This document shows, in pieces, positions 48,301-56,342 of a stretch of 56,342 nucleotides of DNA. Within the stretch, counting starts at the first letter, position 1. Each line of letters starts with the position of its first letter. Origin of the DNA: Lysobacterales bacterium (lineage in GTDB: Bacteria; Pseudomonadota; Gammaproteobacteria; Xanthomonadales; Xanthomonadaceae); assembly GCA_016718605.1 (NCBI GenBank), contig JADKCY010000015.1, positions 1 through 56,342 on the forward strand, given 5' to 3'. The notes under the pieces were generated by a model. The model saw only the letters and a program-made list of their open reading frames with translations. It was not told the DNA's origin and ran no database searches. The position numbers were made by a program, and so were the translations under genes.

Positions 48301-51136
48301 GCATGTAGTTGAAGATGCGCCCGTACCACTTCTCCATGTTCTCGCGGCTGAGCCAGTGCCGGCCCCACTGCCACAGGCCATCCTTGGCGGCGGGCCCGGT
48401 CAGCTTGCGGCGGGCCCGGTAGTAGCCGTCGATGTCGCGCTTGGTGTCCTCGGGCACCCAGTCGGGGTGCCGGCGGATCTTGGTTGTGCGCCGCTTTGTC
48501 ACCGGCTTGTAGCGGGGATTGATCTGCTTCGGCTTCACCCTGGCAGCCTGGATGGGCTTCATCGACGGCGGGGGCTGGCTGGGGTCGAACGGCTGCAAGC
48601 TGAACAGGGCGGCCTGGTCACTGGAAGGCATGTATCCGGGCGGCAGGCGCTTGCGCCTGGGGATCACGACCCCGCGCAGGACGTCCCGGTAGGAGTCCTC
48701 CACGCGGCGCTCCAGGGACTCCAGGCCCTCCATGTGCGTTGTGCCGGCCGCGGCGATCTTCAGCTTCTTGGCGATCGCCCGCAGGCCCATGATGACCTTG
48801 TTGCGGATGCGCAGCTGCACGGACGGCTCGAGCTGGGCGAGCAGGAAGCGGATGCCGTCGTTGTTGATCATCTGGTCGGCCGCGATGTCGGCCATGACCT
48901 CTCGGGTCAGCTTCGTCGGGTGGTAGAACCGCAGCAGCGCGGTCATCTTCGCCCGCGACGGCTGGTCCAGCAGCTCGACCCGGTCGGCCAGCAGCGCCAT
49001 TTCCTTGCGGGCGTGCAGGTGCAGGTAGTGACCCAGCTCATGGGCGATCACATAGCCGATCGGCTGCGAGCACTGGACATGGATCGCCACGGACAGGTCG
49101 TAGGGGTGATAAAACCCCTCGGTGCCGTTCATCTTGCCGCTGTAGAACTCGATATCCAGGCCCACCAGGTCAGCGATGCGCAGCAGGGCCTTGACGTTCT
49201 TCTCGGACATGGCGGCGTCCAGCTCGGCCTGCGTAGCCACGGTCCAGCCGAACTCGGCGATCACCGCGTCGCGGTCGGGCGTAGGGTGCCGGTGGCGCTG
49301 CGTGGCCTTGCGCTTGGAGACGTCGACCTCTTTGCTCTTCTGGGCCATGATGCCAGGCGCCGCGGCGCCGGCCCGCGCGGCCAGGGGGCCAGGGTTGCCG
49401 CCGTCGCGGATCTCGCGGACAGCGTTGCCGATTTTCTGCCACAGCTCGGGGTTCTTCTTGGGCATGGCCATCATGTCGACGGTCCAGTCGGTCAGAGCGG
49501 CGACCTTCACCAGCAGATCCTTGCCTGCCTTGATGCTGGTCCCACTGACGCCGATCTGGTATCCGCTGCGCATGTGCGTGATGGCCCAACCCATGTTGTT
49601 GCCGTCCTGCCCCATGCCCCCCGTCAGCGCCAGGCCGCTATTGCCGTAGACGAACGCCCTGGACGGCCGCTTGACCATCTCCTTGCCTTTGCCGCGGACA
49701 GAGATCTCGATGACCGTCTCGGTGAACTTGCCATCGGTCAGCTTCGCCGGCACCGTAGGCATGTCGGGCATGGCCTCGGCGTCGATCTCGGCCTGCTTGT
49801 CCATGAACACCTGGACCGCGGCCTTAGCCTTTTCGATCCCGTAGTAGACGTCCTGGGTGCCCTGGATTTGCTTCATGATGCGCTTGTTCCCACCGATGGG
49901 AAGATTTACAACCAGCTGGTACACCTGGATGCCAGATGTCGTCTTGCCGGTTCGGTGGGTGACGATGTAGACGCGCCGGTCAGGGTCGTCTCCGTGAACT
50001 TCGACCGGCACCTCGCCAGGCCTGAGATAGATGCCGTCCTCTTCGGCCAGCTTTGCGGCCGTGCTCGCAGCAGTGGGGCCCTTCTCGGCCTTCGGCTTCG
50101 GCGCCAGCTTCTCTTCGGCCTTCGCCGCGGTGGCCTTCTTCTCGCCCGCCTTCTTGGTGGCCGCGTCCTTCAACTTACCACCGGGCGTCTTGGGTGCCGG
50201 ATCCTCGTAGGCGAAGATGTGGATTTCGCCGGTCTTTCTGTCGACGCCGATAGCACCAGAATGAAATGCCTCGCTGAGTCCATCGCGATCGCGAAACGGC
50301 TGCTCTTGAAGCGTGATCAGGATGCCCGTGGCGTCCATGCCGTAGTCGTTCCAGTAGACGTTGTACCAGTATTTCCCCAGCCGGCCATAGTCATGCTTCA
50401 TCATGCCCGGCCCGCTGCCGCCGCCGTGCATTGACGCATTTCTCGGCAGCTTCTCACGGGTCAGCGCCCGCAGCCCGCTGATGTGGACCTTGGACCGCTC
50501 GCGCAGCCACGCCAGCGCCTGGGCCTCGGTGACTATGGGGCCGCTCATGGCTCGGCTGTACGCTGCTTCGAGCTTCGCCTTGGCCTTGTCGACCGACTCC
50601 TTGAGCTTGCGATCCATCTCCGTATTGGGCTCGTAGTCCTCGCCCTCGTCGTCCTGCGGCTCCGTCGCGTCATCCTCGGAGTAGTTGCCGTCCTCGTCGA
50701 ACTTCACCCGGCGCATGACGTTGCCGTTTTTGTCGACCACCATCAGGTCGGTGTTGGTCCAGTCGATTTCCTTGCCGAACACCTGGCGGGCTTCGTCGAC
50801 CAGGTACTCGATGACGTCGGTTACGTCCTGCTCGTTGTCTGTGTGCCGCTCGTCGATCCGGCCGATCATGTTGCCTTCTTCGTCACCAATCCAGATCGAC
50901 GCTTCGCGGAGGGCTGGATCGTTGTCGCCGTTCTCGTCGGCGTTTTCCTCGTAGCGTGCGCGGGCCTTTTCGATCTCTTCCTTGCCGAGCGACTTGCCGC
51001 GCCAGCTCTCATTCTCCGGCTCGGCCTTCGGCTTCGGCTCGGCCTTCGGCGTCTCGGGCGCAGGCTTCTTGCCTTCCAGCTCATCCTTGGGCGTGCGCAG
51101 CCCGCAGCATCGTCTCCAGATGCCCTGACGGTTCAT
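45302..51136 (-). CDS. Giant polyvalent virion/ejection protein, C-terminal part (reads clean to ~51086)
   Basis: The stop at 45302 ends a ~2,899-residue protein whose N-terminal part is at 3757-7716. The first ~15 residues of this frame (51136-51087) are an artefact of a two-base deletion near 51087 (copy A reads CCTTGTGGGC). A metallopeptidase-like HELGHYLH motif lies at 49042-49028, about residue 1654 of the whole protein. Charged helical regions lie between. The C-terminal third (about residues 2430-2700, DNA ~46000-46700) has the LPD38 pattern: STDFQRRGTS, FLHAGLQGMDLSRR, WYQKANRWQKDMFWI, YMVPKPFQLGYFFGTIWEHAL. LPD domains accompany polyvalent proteins injected with phage DNA, in which peptidase-like domains process or protect. 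Confidence 0.85.
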   Translation of the reverse strand: MNRQGIWRRCCGLRTPKDELEGKKPAPETPKAEPKPKAEPENESWRGKSLGKEEIEKARARYEENADENGDNDPALREASIWIGDEEGNMIGRIDERHTDNEQDVTDVIEYLVDEARQVFGKEIDWTNTDLMVVDKNGNVMRRVKFDEDGNYSEDDATEPQDDEGEDYEPNTEMDRKLKESVDKAKAKLEAAYSRAMSGPIVTEAQALAWLRERSKVHISGLRALTREKLPRNASMHGGGSGPGMMKHDYGRLGKYWYNVYWNDYGMDATGILITLQEQPFRDRDGLSEAFHSGAIGVDRKTGEIHIFAYEDPAPKTPGGKLKDAATKKAGEKKATAAKAEEKLAPKPKAEKGPTAASTAAKLAEEDGIYLRPGEVPVEVHGDDPDRRVYIVTHRTGKTTSGIQVYQLVVNLPIGGNKRIMKQIQGTQDVYYGIEKAKAAVQVFMDKQAEIDAEAMPDMPTVPAKLTDGKFTETVIEISVRGKGKEMVKRPSRAFVYGNSGLALTGGMGQDGNNMGWAITHMRSGYQIGVSGTSIKAGKDLLVKVAALTDWTVDMMAMPKKNPELWQKIGNAVREIRDGGNPGPLAARAGAAAPGIMAQKSKEVDVSKRKATQRHRHPTPDRDAVIAEFGWTVATQAELDAAMSEKNVKALLRIADLVGLDIEFYSGKMNGTEGFYHPYDLSVAIHVQCSQPIGYVIAHELGHYLHLHARKEMALLADRVELLDQPSRAKMTALLRFYHPTKLTREVMADIAADQMINNDGIRFLLAQLEPSVQLRIRNKVIMGLRAIAKKLKIAAAGTTHMEGLESLERRVEDSYRDVLRGVVIPRRKRLPPGYMPSSDQAALFSLQPFDPSQPPPSMKPIQAARVKPKQINPRYKPVTKRRTTKIRRHPDWVPEDTKRDIDGYYRARRKLTGPAAKDGLWQWGRHWLSRENMEKWYGRIFNYMHMAQLSVDRATAQMQDSMKQMGLPAAFIPAKRIDRAISNDVIRMGQLYNGWGGAVKMFFEKGITELDDSSKKINQIGLLQILMDKNYEIAGNYDYFNQYLIDRQILEVERAKKANGETFINWKNPLHVERYKQAQANVAACEGKFQLWSTAADEITSWMNDLLEYSYRAGVMSKEQRDHVKSMYQSYVPLHLMSGWDPRSAINATGQNVKAKHLLDNMGLLKEGEFIIPPIEACLNNAAYLVRATMMAKQSARMAETVDKLSEISKDAEKITGREWLGNQKAPDRHPTSITRGELLDAAGVPTGDAAAEVLIDNPQGDPIGDHYGPFEIDQVVSTFGLSEAQRDTMAQLWIVSGVQSPGTISFIRNGKVVYYEVNEHIWAMFSGQGHGSHDVAVSALGTMARLQRLGATSYSPKFPFRNMFRDVGQALVTSQHLINIQKGPIRAVTDLVMMGPRLLNAMFQMGKVQAGLRSEIYEEAMRNYAFYSDLFSMDLESSEKRALKIVQMSGSGKPIRNKTGTKLEQQMIDLFEATEGERNYLVKHPLVAMTLFASNLESATRLAVYKKTRNDLYATKKMDAKDARLEAGLNAREASTDFQRRGTSLPTMGVMWSFLHAGLQGMDLSRRVLFSRSVKNKRYNWVMAFLTITLHSLANWWANKDEEWYQKANRWQKDMFWIWSPDHGETRYMVPKPFQLGYFFGTIWEHALQKISDKDPKAFDRLGPELLSMINPFQATAVAPMLVAGAEMAANYSLFRGGKIVSSSQEKIISEYQYHVRTSLMARKLASLLDHAPVPEHFKSPVLLDHWARSSFGAAADYVQALTDVLIRASDPQMRRTKPAVPKLFNVIASDWPLALNAMIEVGEPATTRYMADLFDMTERARTVKATFDRATNGQLDQMALAEILEDDLPYLAMYDQLAATVAMSTQIIGAIKTIEMEGFGAYTPTQKRDEIERLQRYMHLTVEAVVTELYTAEKEGQEYVDRMSPQIRAFRESIRRARSQQ

Positions 51137-53714
51137 CGTTGGCGATGGCCTCGTCGATCTGCTTGACCAGGTCGGCGATGTGCTTGTCGATTTTCTGCAT
51201 CGGCGTCAGCTCGGGCTCGGCGCCGGCGCGGGCTCTTGTTGGCGGCCCGCCTGGCCTGGATCGCCTCGCGCTCCTTCCGCTCCAGCCTCGTCCTGCTCCT
51301 TCTTCTCGGCCTCCCGGCGCTCGGTGTACTTTTCCTGCTCCTCGAACGTCGGTTCGGGGTTCTCCTTCGACCAGCTGTCGAACTCCTTGGCGTACCGGAC
51401 GGCCTTCGCCTGGCCTTCCTTGCCCGGGCCGAACTGCTGGAAGCCGACCACTGCCCCGTTCTCCAGGTGATGGACGGCCCAATGCTCGCCCTTCTCGTCG
51501 ACGGCGATGTCCGTTTTCCCGGTCGCGCCGGCCGGCCACGACGACACGCGCTTGAGGCCCTTCTCGGTGTAGAACTTGTCCAGGCGCTGGAGGGCGCTCG
51601 ACGAGCTGTCGTCCTGCCCGGCTTCCTGCTCGGGCATGGCCCGGGCGCCACGTCCTGCGGCGTCACCTTCCGGGTTGGCCGGCCCAGGCTGGCGTTGGGC
51701 CGCGGGCATGGTCATCAGGTCGCGGTGCAGCTCCTTCTCGGCCGCCCGCTTGGCGCTGCCCTGGTCGTCGAACCCTCTTCCGGCCCGGCCAGGACTTCGT
51801 CGGCCCTCGGCGTACTTGATGAACACGCGGTACTTGCCGTCCGGCCCGCGGCGCACGGTGGCCCTGGACTGGCCATCCAGCCCCGGCAGGCTTGCGACGT
51901 CGACGGATCCCGGCTCGCGGCCGGCCGGCTCCACGACGCGGCCGGTCTGCTTGCCGGCCCGCTCGGCCGCCTTGCGCTGCTGCCAATCCTGGTGCCTTTT
52001 CTTCTCGGCCGCCTTGCGCAGCTTGGCCGGGATCATCTGCTTCTCCAGGTCGTCCTTCCTGACGACCGGGGTGCCGTCCTCGGTCAGCCAGACCTGGCGC
52101 GGCATCTTGTCGAAGGGCTTCTTCTTGCGCTCGGCGATCTTCCGCGCCTCGTCGATCGGGATGTAGTCGGCCGGATTGTCGCCCTTCGGGATGTACGGGT
52201 TGTATTTATACTTCCCAGCCTTGCGCTTGCCGGCCTCGCGCCGCTGCTGCGCGTCGCGCTTCTTCTGCTCCCGCTCGGCCTGCTTGGCCTGCTGCTGCTC
52301 CTTGAGCTTGCGCATGCGGCCCCGGCGCGGCCTGGAGCGTCTGGACTTCCTTGGTGAACCGCTCGATCAGGATGTCGACCGCGTCCTCTTCGAGGAACGG
52401 CACCAGCTCGGCGATGCGGTGGATCCCGTAGGGGTCGGCGCCGGACGTGCTCATCCCCGGGACTTCCTTCGGTCCCTGGAGGACGCCGCCGCCCTGCTGC
52501 AACCCGCGCTCGGCCTTCATCAGGTCGTACAGCTCGGTAATCGTCAGCTCCTGGCCAGGCAGAGGCCCTTTGGCCCCCGCGCCCACGACCGCGCCGATGC
52601 CGACCGACAGCAGCAGTTCGGGGTCCATCAGGACGTCCCTGAGCGGCCGGCCGCGGTGCGTCTCAGAGACGACGTACTGCCAGCCTTCCTGCCCACCCTC
52701 GGCCCGCCCTCGACCAGGATCTGGAGCGCCTTGCGGCCTGGGCTGAACAGGGGGAAGTTCATCAGGATGTCGGGGACGACTTCCTTCCAGAACAACCCCT
52801 TGGAGGCGTCCCAGGCTTCCTTCGACGTCATGTTGGGGTTGGCCTTGGCGGCCTCCAGCATGAACTGGCCCTGGTTGGCTGCGGCCTCCGAGATGCCGGC
52901 CTGGGTGGCGCCGGTCAGGGCCTTGATCAGCCCGGTGGCGCCCGCTGACCCGGTTTTGGACATGACGCTCGACCAGGCGCCCGAGCCGGACAGGGCCGGC
53001 CCCATGGCCAGCGTCTCGGCCATCATCGCGGTCATTGTGCCAACCGCGCCGGTGAGCATGTCCACGACGCCCGGGTCGTTGACCGCGTAGGTGTCAGCCG
53101 ACCAGTTGTCGATCGCCTGGCCGGCCTTGAACGTCGACTGGCCGGCGGCCTTCGAGCCGAACGGCATGCCTGGCATCGGAGTCGAGCCGCTGGCACCATA
53201 GCCTCGATCATGCCGCCGAGCTGCGCGACCCGGCCGCCGACGAACCCGGTCAGGCCGCGGTTGAAGGATGTCAGCGTCTCGTTCAGCTGGCCTGGGCTGC
53301 TCAGATCCTTGGCCGTGTTCGTGGCCAGCCACTTCATGCCCTCCCAGACTTTGGCGAACCCATCGGGCTCGTCGCCGCCGGGCGCAGCCGGCGCCGCGGG
53401 GGCCGCAGGCTGGGCACCGGCGGCTGGCGCGGCCGCGCGGGCCGGGGTCATCGAGCTTGGGCATCGGCGGGGCGGCCGGCTTCACGCCGACAGGAGCCGA
53501 GCTTGCTAGGCATCTTGTCCGACAGCTGAAGCGGCTCGAGTGACGACCCCGCGCAGCTTCATCGACAGCGCGACCAGGCTGGACGTGTTGCCGGCGGCCA
53601 GGTTTCGGGGGCTCAGGTGCGCGGGCGCCTGGGAGCCGGGAGGGCGGGCCAGGGACCGCATGTCCAGGTGCTCGGCGATCGCGGCCAGCCAATGTTCGGG
53701 GTCAGCTTGCTCAT
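51087..53714 (-). pseudogene. Error-broken second copy of the polyvalent protein N-terminal part
   Basis: This corresponds to 4815-7716 of copy A, with start at 53714. It is split into several frames by one- and two-base indels and lacks 284 bp relative to copy A (junction near 52325, copy A 6045-6328), with GC-rich microhomology at the join. The deletion removes part of a Pro-rich linker plus the acidic stretch before it. It may be a true variant or a collapsed, mis-sequenced region. Use copy A for the protein. Confidence 0.85.
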
Positions 53715-55198
53715 CGCTCGATGATCCTCCGCAGCTTCATGGCGCCCTCGTTGACGGCCCGGGACCGCCACTGGTTCTTCGCCGCATTGGGAACCCCGCG
53801 GGCCCCGACGCCGATCGGCAGGTTGCTGACCGTCGTGCTGGCGTAGCCGGCGATGTCCTCGGGCGTGATCCCGACCGTGCCGCCATCGGGCAGCGTGATC
53901 AGGTAGGAGCCCAGCCGAGGGCAGGAACTCATGCTGGGCGCCGGGAACATTTCATCCCATGGGAACGACGCAGACTCGGCCGGCTCCAGGCTCAACCCAG
54001 GCGCGGTCATGCCCGGCACGATCGCCGGCTTGAGCAGCGGCTCGGACCCGTCCGTTCTGGCTCCCAGATCCGCGGGAAGTAGCTGGTCCGTGACATTTCC
54101 TCGGTGGTGTTGAGGATGGCCTCCACCGAGTTCATGCCCTCGGTCTGGATCCTGCTCAGGGCGCGGTTGATGAAGAAGATCGCCCGCGGCTTGTCGCCCT
54201 CGGCGATGGTCGAGATGATCAGCATGCCGTTGGTGATCTGGCCGCCGAACAGCGTCTGCGCCTGGCGCTCGATGTCCGACAGGTAGCCGCCGCATCAGGT
54301 CGTCGCGCTTCGACAGCTGGATGCGCACGGCCTCGTACTGCCGGCCCAGGTCCGAGTCCTTGTTCTGGTTCATCCTGTGGGCCTGGTCCCAGATCTCCCT
54401 TGACCTGCTGGGCCACGACCTCGGGTGCGACGCCAGAGCCTCGTAGTTCGCTGCGTGCCCGAACAGGAGCGCCGAGAGCGACGGCAGATCCTGATAGGCC
54501 TTCCAGCAGGCCAGGCTGGGGGCGTACTGGCCGCCGCCGGTGGCGATGTGCGTCAGCAGGTCCGATGCGCATGCCCGGCCCGTAGGTCTGGGTGGCGATG
54601 TCCCGCCGGCCTTCAGGGACTCGGCCTCGTCTTCGCGCTGCCGGAAACCCGCGCATGCCGCGGTCGGTCAGGCCGGTCGGAAGGGGGGCCGCCGGCGACT
54701 GAGCCATCTGGGGCTGGCTTGGGGAGGGCCCCGCCCGTCAGAATCTGCGACAGGATTGACTCGCCGCCGCCGCCGGCCCCGCTCGCGGCGATCCACCGCC
54801 GCCAAACATGGAGCTGTAGAGCTTCGAGGCGCCTTTGGGCTGGGCCTGGGGCCCGGGAGGGGGCGGCCTGCCCGGGGACTCGATAGGCGTCTGCGGGACC
54901 CAGCTTTTTCCGCCCGCAGATACTCCGGCCAATCGGCGCCAGACAGGTCGCCCATTTGCTTCGCATAGCCGACCGTCATCGGTCTGGAGTCCGGCGTCCC
55001 GGTGCGCAGATAGGTCGTCATCGTTTCGATGGCGTCCGGTCAGATCCTTGCGGTACTTCGCGTCGTACTGGGCGGATTTCGATCCCGCCTGGCCTGCGCC
55101 GTTAGCCTGGGCAGCGCCCACTTGTCGCGCTCCATGTTGTGCGCCATGGCGGACTGGTAGCCGGCGAGCAGGCCGTGACCGGGTGAGCGGAATCCCAT
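53711..55198 (-). pseudogene. Error-broken second copy of the 497-aa virion protein gene
   Basis: Same gene as 7713-9206, with matching start (55198) and stop (53711), broken by many single-base indels such as those near 53910-53960, 54290-54310 and 54490-54660. The intact version is in copy A. Confidence 0.85.
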
Positions 55199-55211
55199 GA
55201 CGTTCCACGGA

Positions 55212-55936
55212 TTGAAGCTAAGAGCCTCGGGTCGTGACCGGCTTCAGGCTGAAGTCGCCGTAGTCGCCGGTGAACATGTTGCCGCCGCCGCCGCCACCGG
55301 CCTTGCCGCCGCCGCCGAACAGGCCCGCGAGGCTTCCCTTGCCACCGTTCCACCAGCTGTCTTTGTTGATCCAGCGCGTCCATGCCCAAAAACAGCAGGC
55401 TGCTTGTTGTTGTCCTGGGGAAGTAAGTCGACTGGCCGGAGCCGACGTTCGAGCCGCTGAGGATGGCGCCTACTGCGCGAGCAGGTCGCGCCGGCTGTTG
55501 CCCGTGATGCCAGCGGCGGTGTTTGCGGTGTCGCCGCGCAGCCTGGACATAGCCCTTCTGGCTTCTTCGGCCGCGCCTTCGCGGCCGGCCTGTACGGACG
55601 CTGCTTGGGCCGCCGCCGGTCGACTTGAACATGAACTCGCGGCGCCCGTTCTTCTCCGGGAGAAGGTCCGGCGGGTGTCCTCGGCCGCCGGCTTGAACAG
55701 CATATCGAAGATGTCCTGGCTGTACGGCCCGGTGCCCAGGCGGCTGTGCAGGCCCCCTTCATCGCGCCGGTCATGTTGCCACGCTCATCGCTGGTCAAAG
55801 GGCGCAGGCTGGGTGCTGTTGGTCTGGTACGGCTTGCTGCTGCCGCCGCCGCCCCAGCATGACGAAGATGGCGCCAGGAAGTCCGCCTGGCCAGGCCTCC
55901 GACCGCGCTGCCGAGAATGTTCCCCAGGAAGACCAT
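55212..55936 (-). pseudogene. Error-broken second copy of the 241-aa Gly-rich gene
   Basis: Same gene as 9215-9940. Fragments in alternate frames match it. Approximate ends are given because indels blur the stop codon region. Confidence 0.8.
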
Positions 55937-56342
55937 GACGGGCTCCCTTGTCCTGCTGAGCAGGCCCAGCAGGATTGTGTCCTCGGGCTCGCAGGCCGTA
56001 GAACTGGACGCCGATCGACCGGCGCCCTTCGTGGCGGAAACCCCAGCGCAATCAGCGCCTTCTTGGTCCGGCGCGCGAAACAGGCGCACTTCGGCTTCGA
56101 GCTTGCGGATGCTCAGATCGCCGCCGAACGTCGCCGCAAGGGATCTCGCTGACAGCGGCTTTCAGGTCGTCCTGGAAGTCGGCGCTGGGGCGAAGAACTC
56201 CGGCTTTCGGGACCAGGTCCACCTGGGCGATCTGAATCGAGGGGGTGATCAACCCAGGTCGGCGACGGTGTTCCCTTCCTCGGTGGACAAGTCCACCACT
56301 TCACCCACGCCGGCCATGGCCTTGTGGCTCTGGATCGCCGAC
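55929..56342 (-). pseudogene. Partial, error-broken second copy of the GNAT-like gene
   Basis: Matches 9933-10341 of copy A; the start codon would lie beyond the end of the window. Confidence 0.8.

Larger units (their letters stand above)
46291..56342. repeat. Terminal direct copy B of the ~10-kb segment
   Basis: This is the second copy of bases 1-10341. It is clean from 46291 to about 51086 and indel-rich from there to the contig end, the mirror image of copy A. It also lacks 284 bp that copy A has at 6045-6328, with the junction near 52325. Its overall length is therefore 10,052 rather than 10,341. For annotation, use copy B for the C-terminal half of the giant polyvalent gene and copy A for everything from 3757 to 10341. 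Confidence 0.95.

Noticed and set aside
45431..50434. Large plus-strand reading frames of 808 and 837 residues
   Set aside because: They are antisense shadows of the polyvalent gene in a GC-rich sequence, with repetitive Leu/Gly/Asp/Arg/His composition and no ribosome sites.
1..56342. CRISPR array, tRNA genes or diversity-generating retroelement
   Set aside because: No regularly spaced identical repeats, no tRNA-like cloverleaf with conserved T-loop found by eye, and no reverse transcriptase frame; a tRNA scan program would be needed to be sure.

Overview
The window is the genome of a tailed double-stranded DNA bacteriophage, most likely a short-tailed (podovirus-type) virus of a GC-rich bacterium, assembled past its own ends. 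Bases 1-10341 and 46291-56342 are two copies of one ~10-kb segment, and identical positions in their clean parts lie about 46,285 bp apart. The natural genome is therefore a circle (or a circularly permuted linear molecule) of about 46.3 kb. The outer part of each copy (about 1-3760 and 51087-56342) is full of single-base insertions and deletions that break reading frames. The inner parts are clean. Genes broken there should be read from the other copy. The host cannot be named from the sequence. I see no tRNA, rRNA, CRISPR array, integrase or DNA polymerase.

Late region, minus strand, read in its order of expression: a small-terminase candidate (23412), a C-rich stretch, a small basic protein, a Cys-rich coiled-coil protein, large terminase, portal, a Bbp19-like protein that starts inside the portal gene, scaffold, an N4-gp56-type major capsid protein, a cement-like protein, a short conserved-looking protein, a signal-peptide-bearing fibre, a tail adaptor, a 678-residue tail nozzle-like protein, a GNAT-like protein, two Gly-rich internal virion candidates, and a ~2,899-residue polyvalent protein. 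The last spans the contig ends: its N-terminus is at 3757-7716 and its C-terminus at 45302-51086. The unit continues through a fibre (45301), a small secreted protein, a 2,099-residue multidomain tail protein and a lysis cassette, and ends at a clear intrinsic terminator at 36141-36181.

Minus-strand early region (36084 to 27518): a small HTH regulator behind a promoter with an overlapping palindromic operator, then YqaJ-type exonuclease, RecT-type annealase, SSB, RusA resolvase, a replisome organizer, a helicase-loader-like protein, a DUF1351-like coiled-coil protein, several small zinc-ribbon, coiled-coil and membrane proteins, a CsrA homologue and a secreted FN3 protein. This is a recombination-plus-host-replisome-recruitment strategy, with no phage polymerase.

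Plus-strand region (23625 to 27443): nine small genes including a RadC/JAB protein and a DUF2786 protein, ending at a strong terminator (27452-27489). Several of its genes share a CACTGGAGG translation-start element, usually preceded by a GC-rich hairpin. The same element occurs upstream of two minus-strand early genes. The most interesting hypotheses are the phage CsrA acting on this shared GGA-containing element, a mutually exclusive RNA hairpin that could hide the start of the replisome organizer gene, and the very large carbohydrate-active tail protein.
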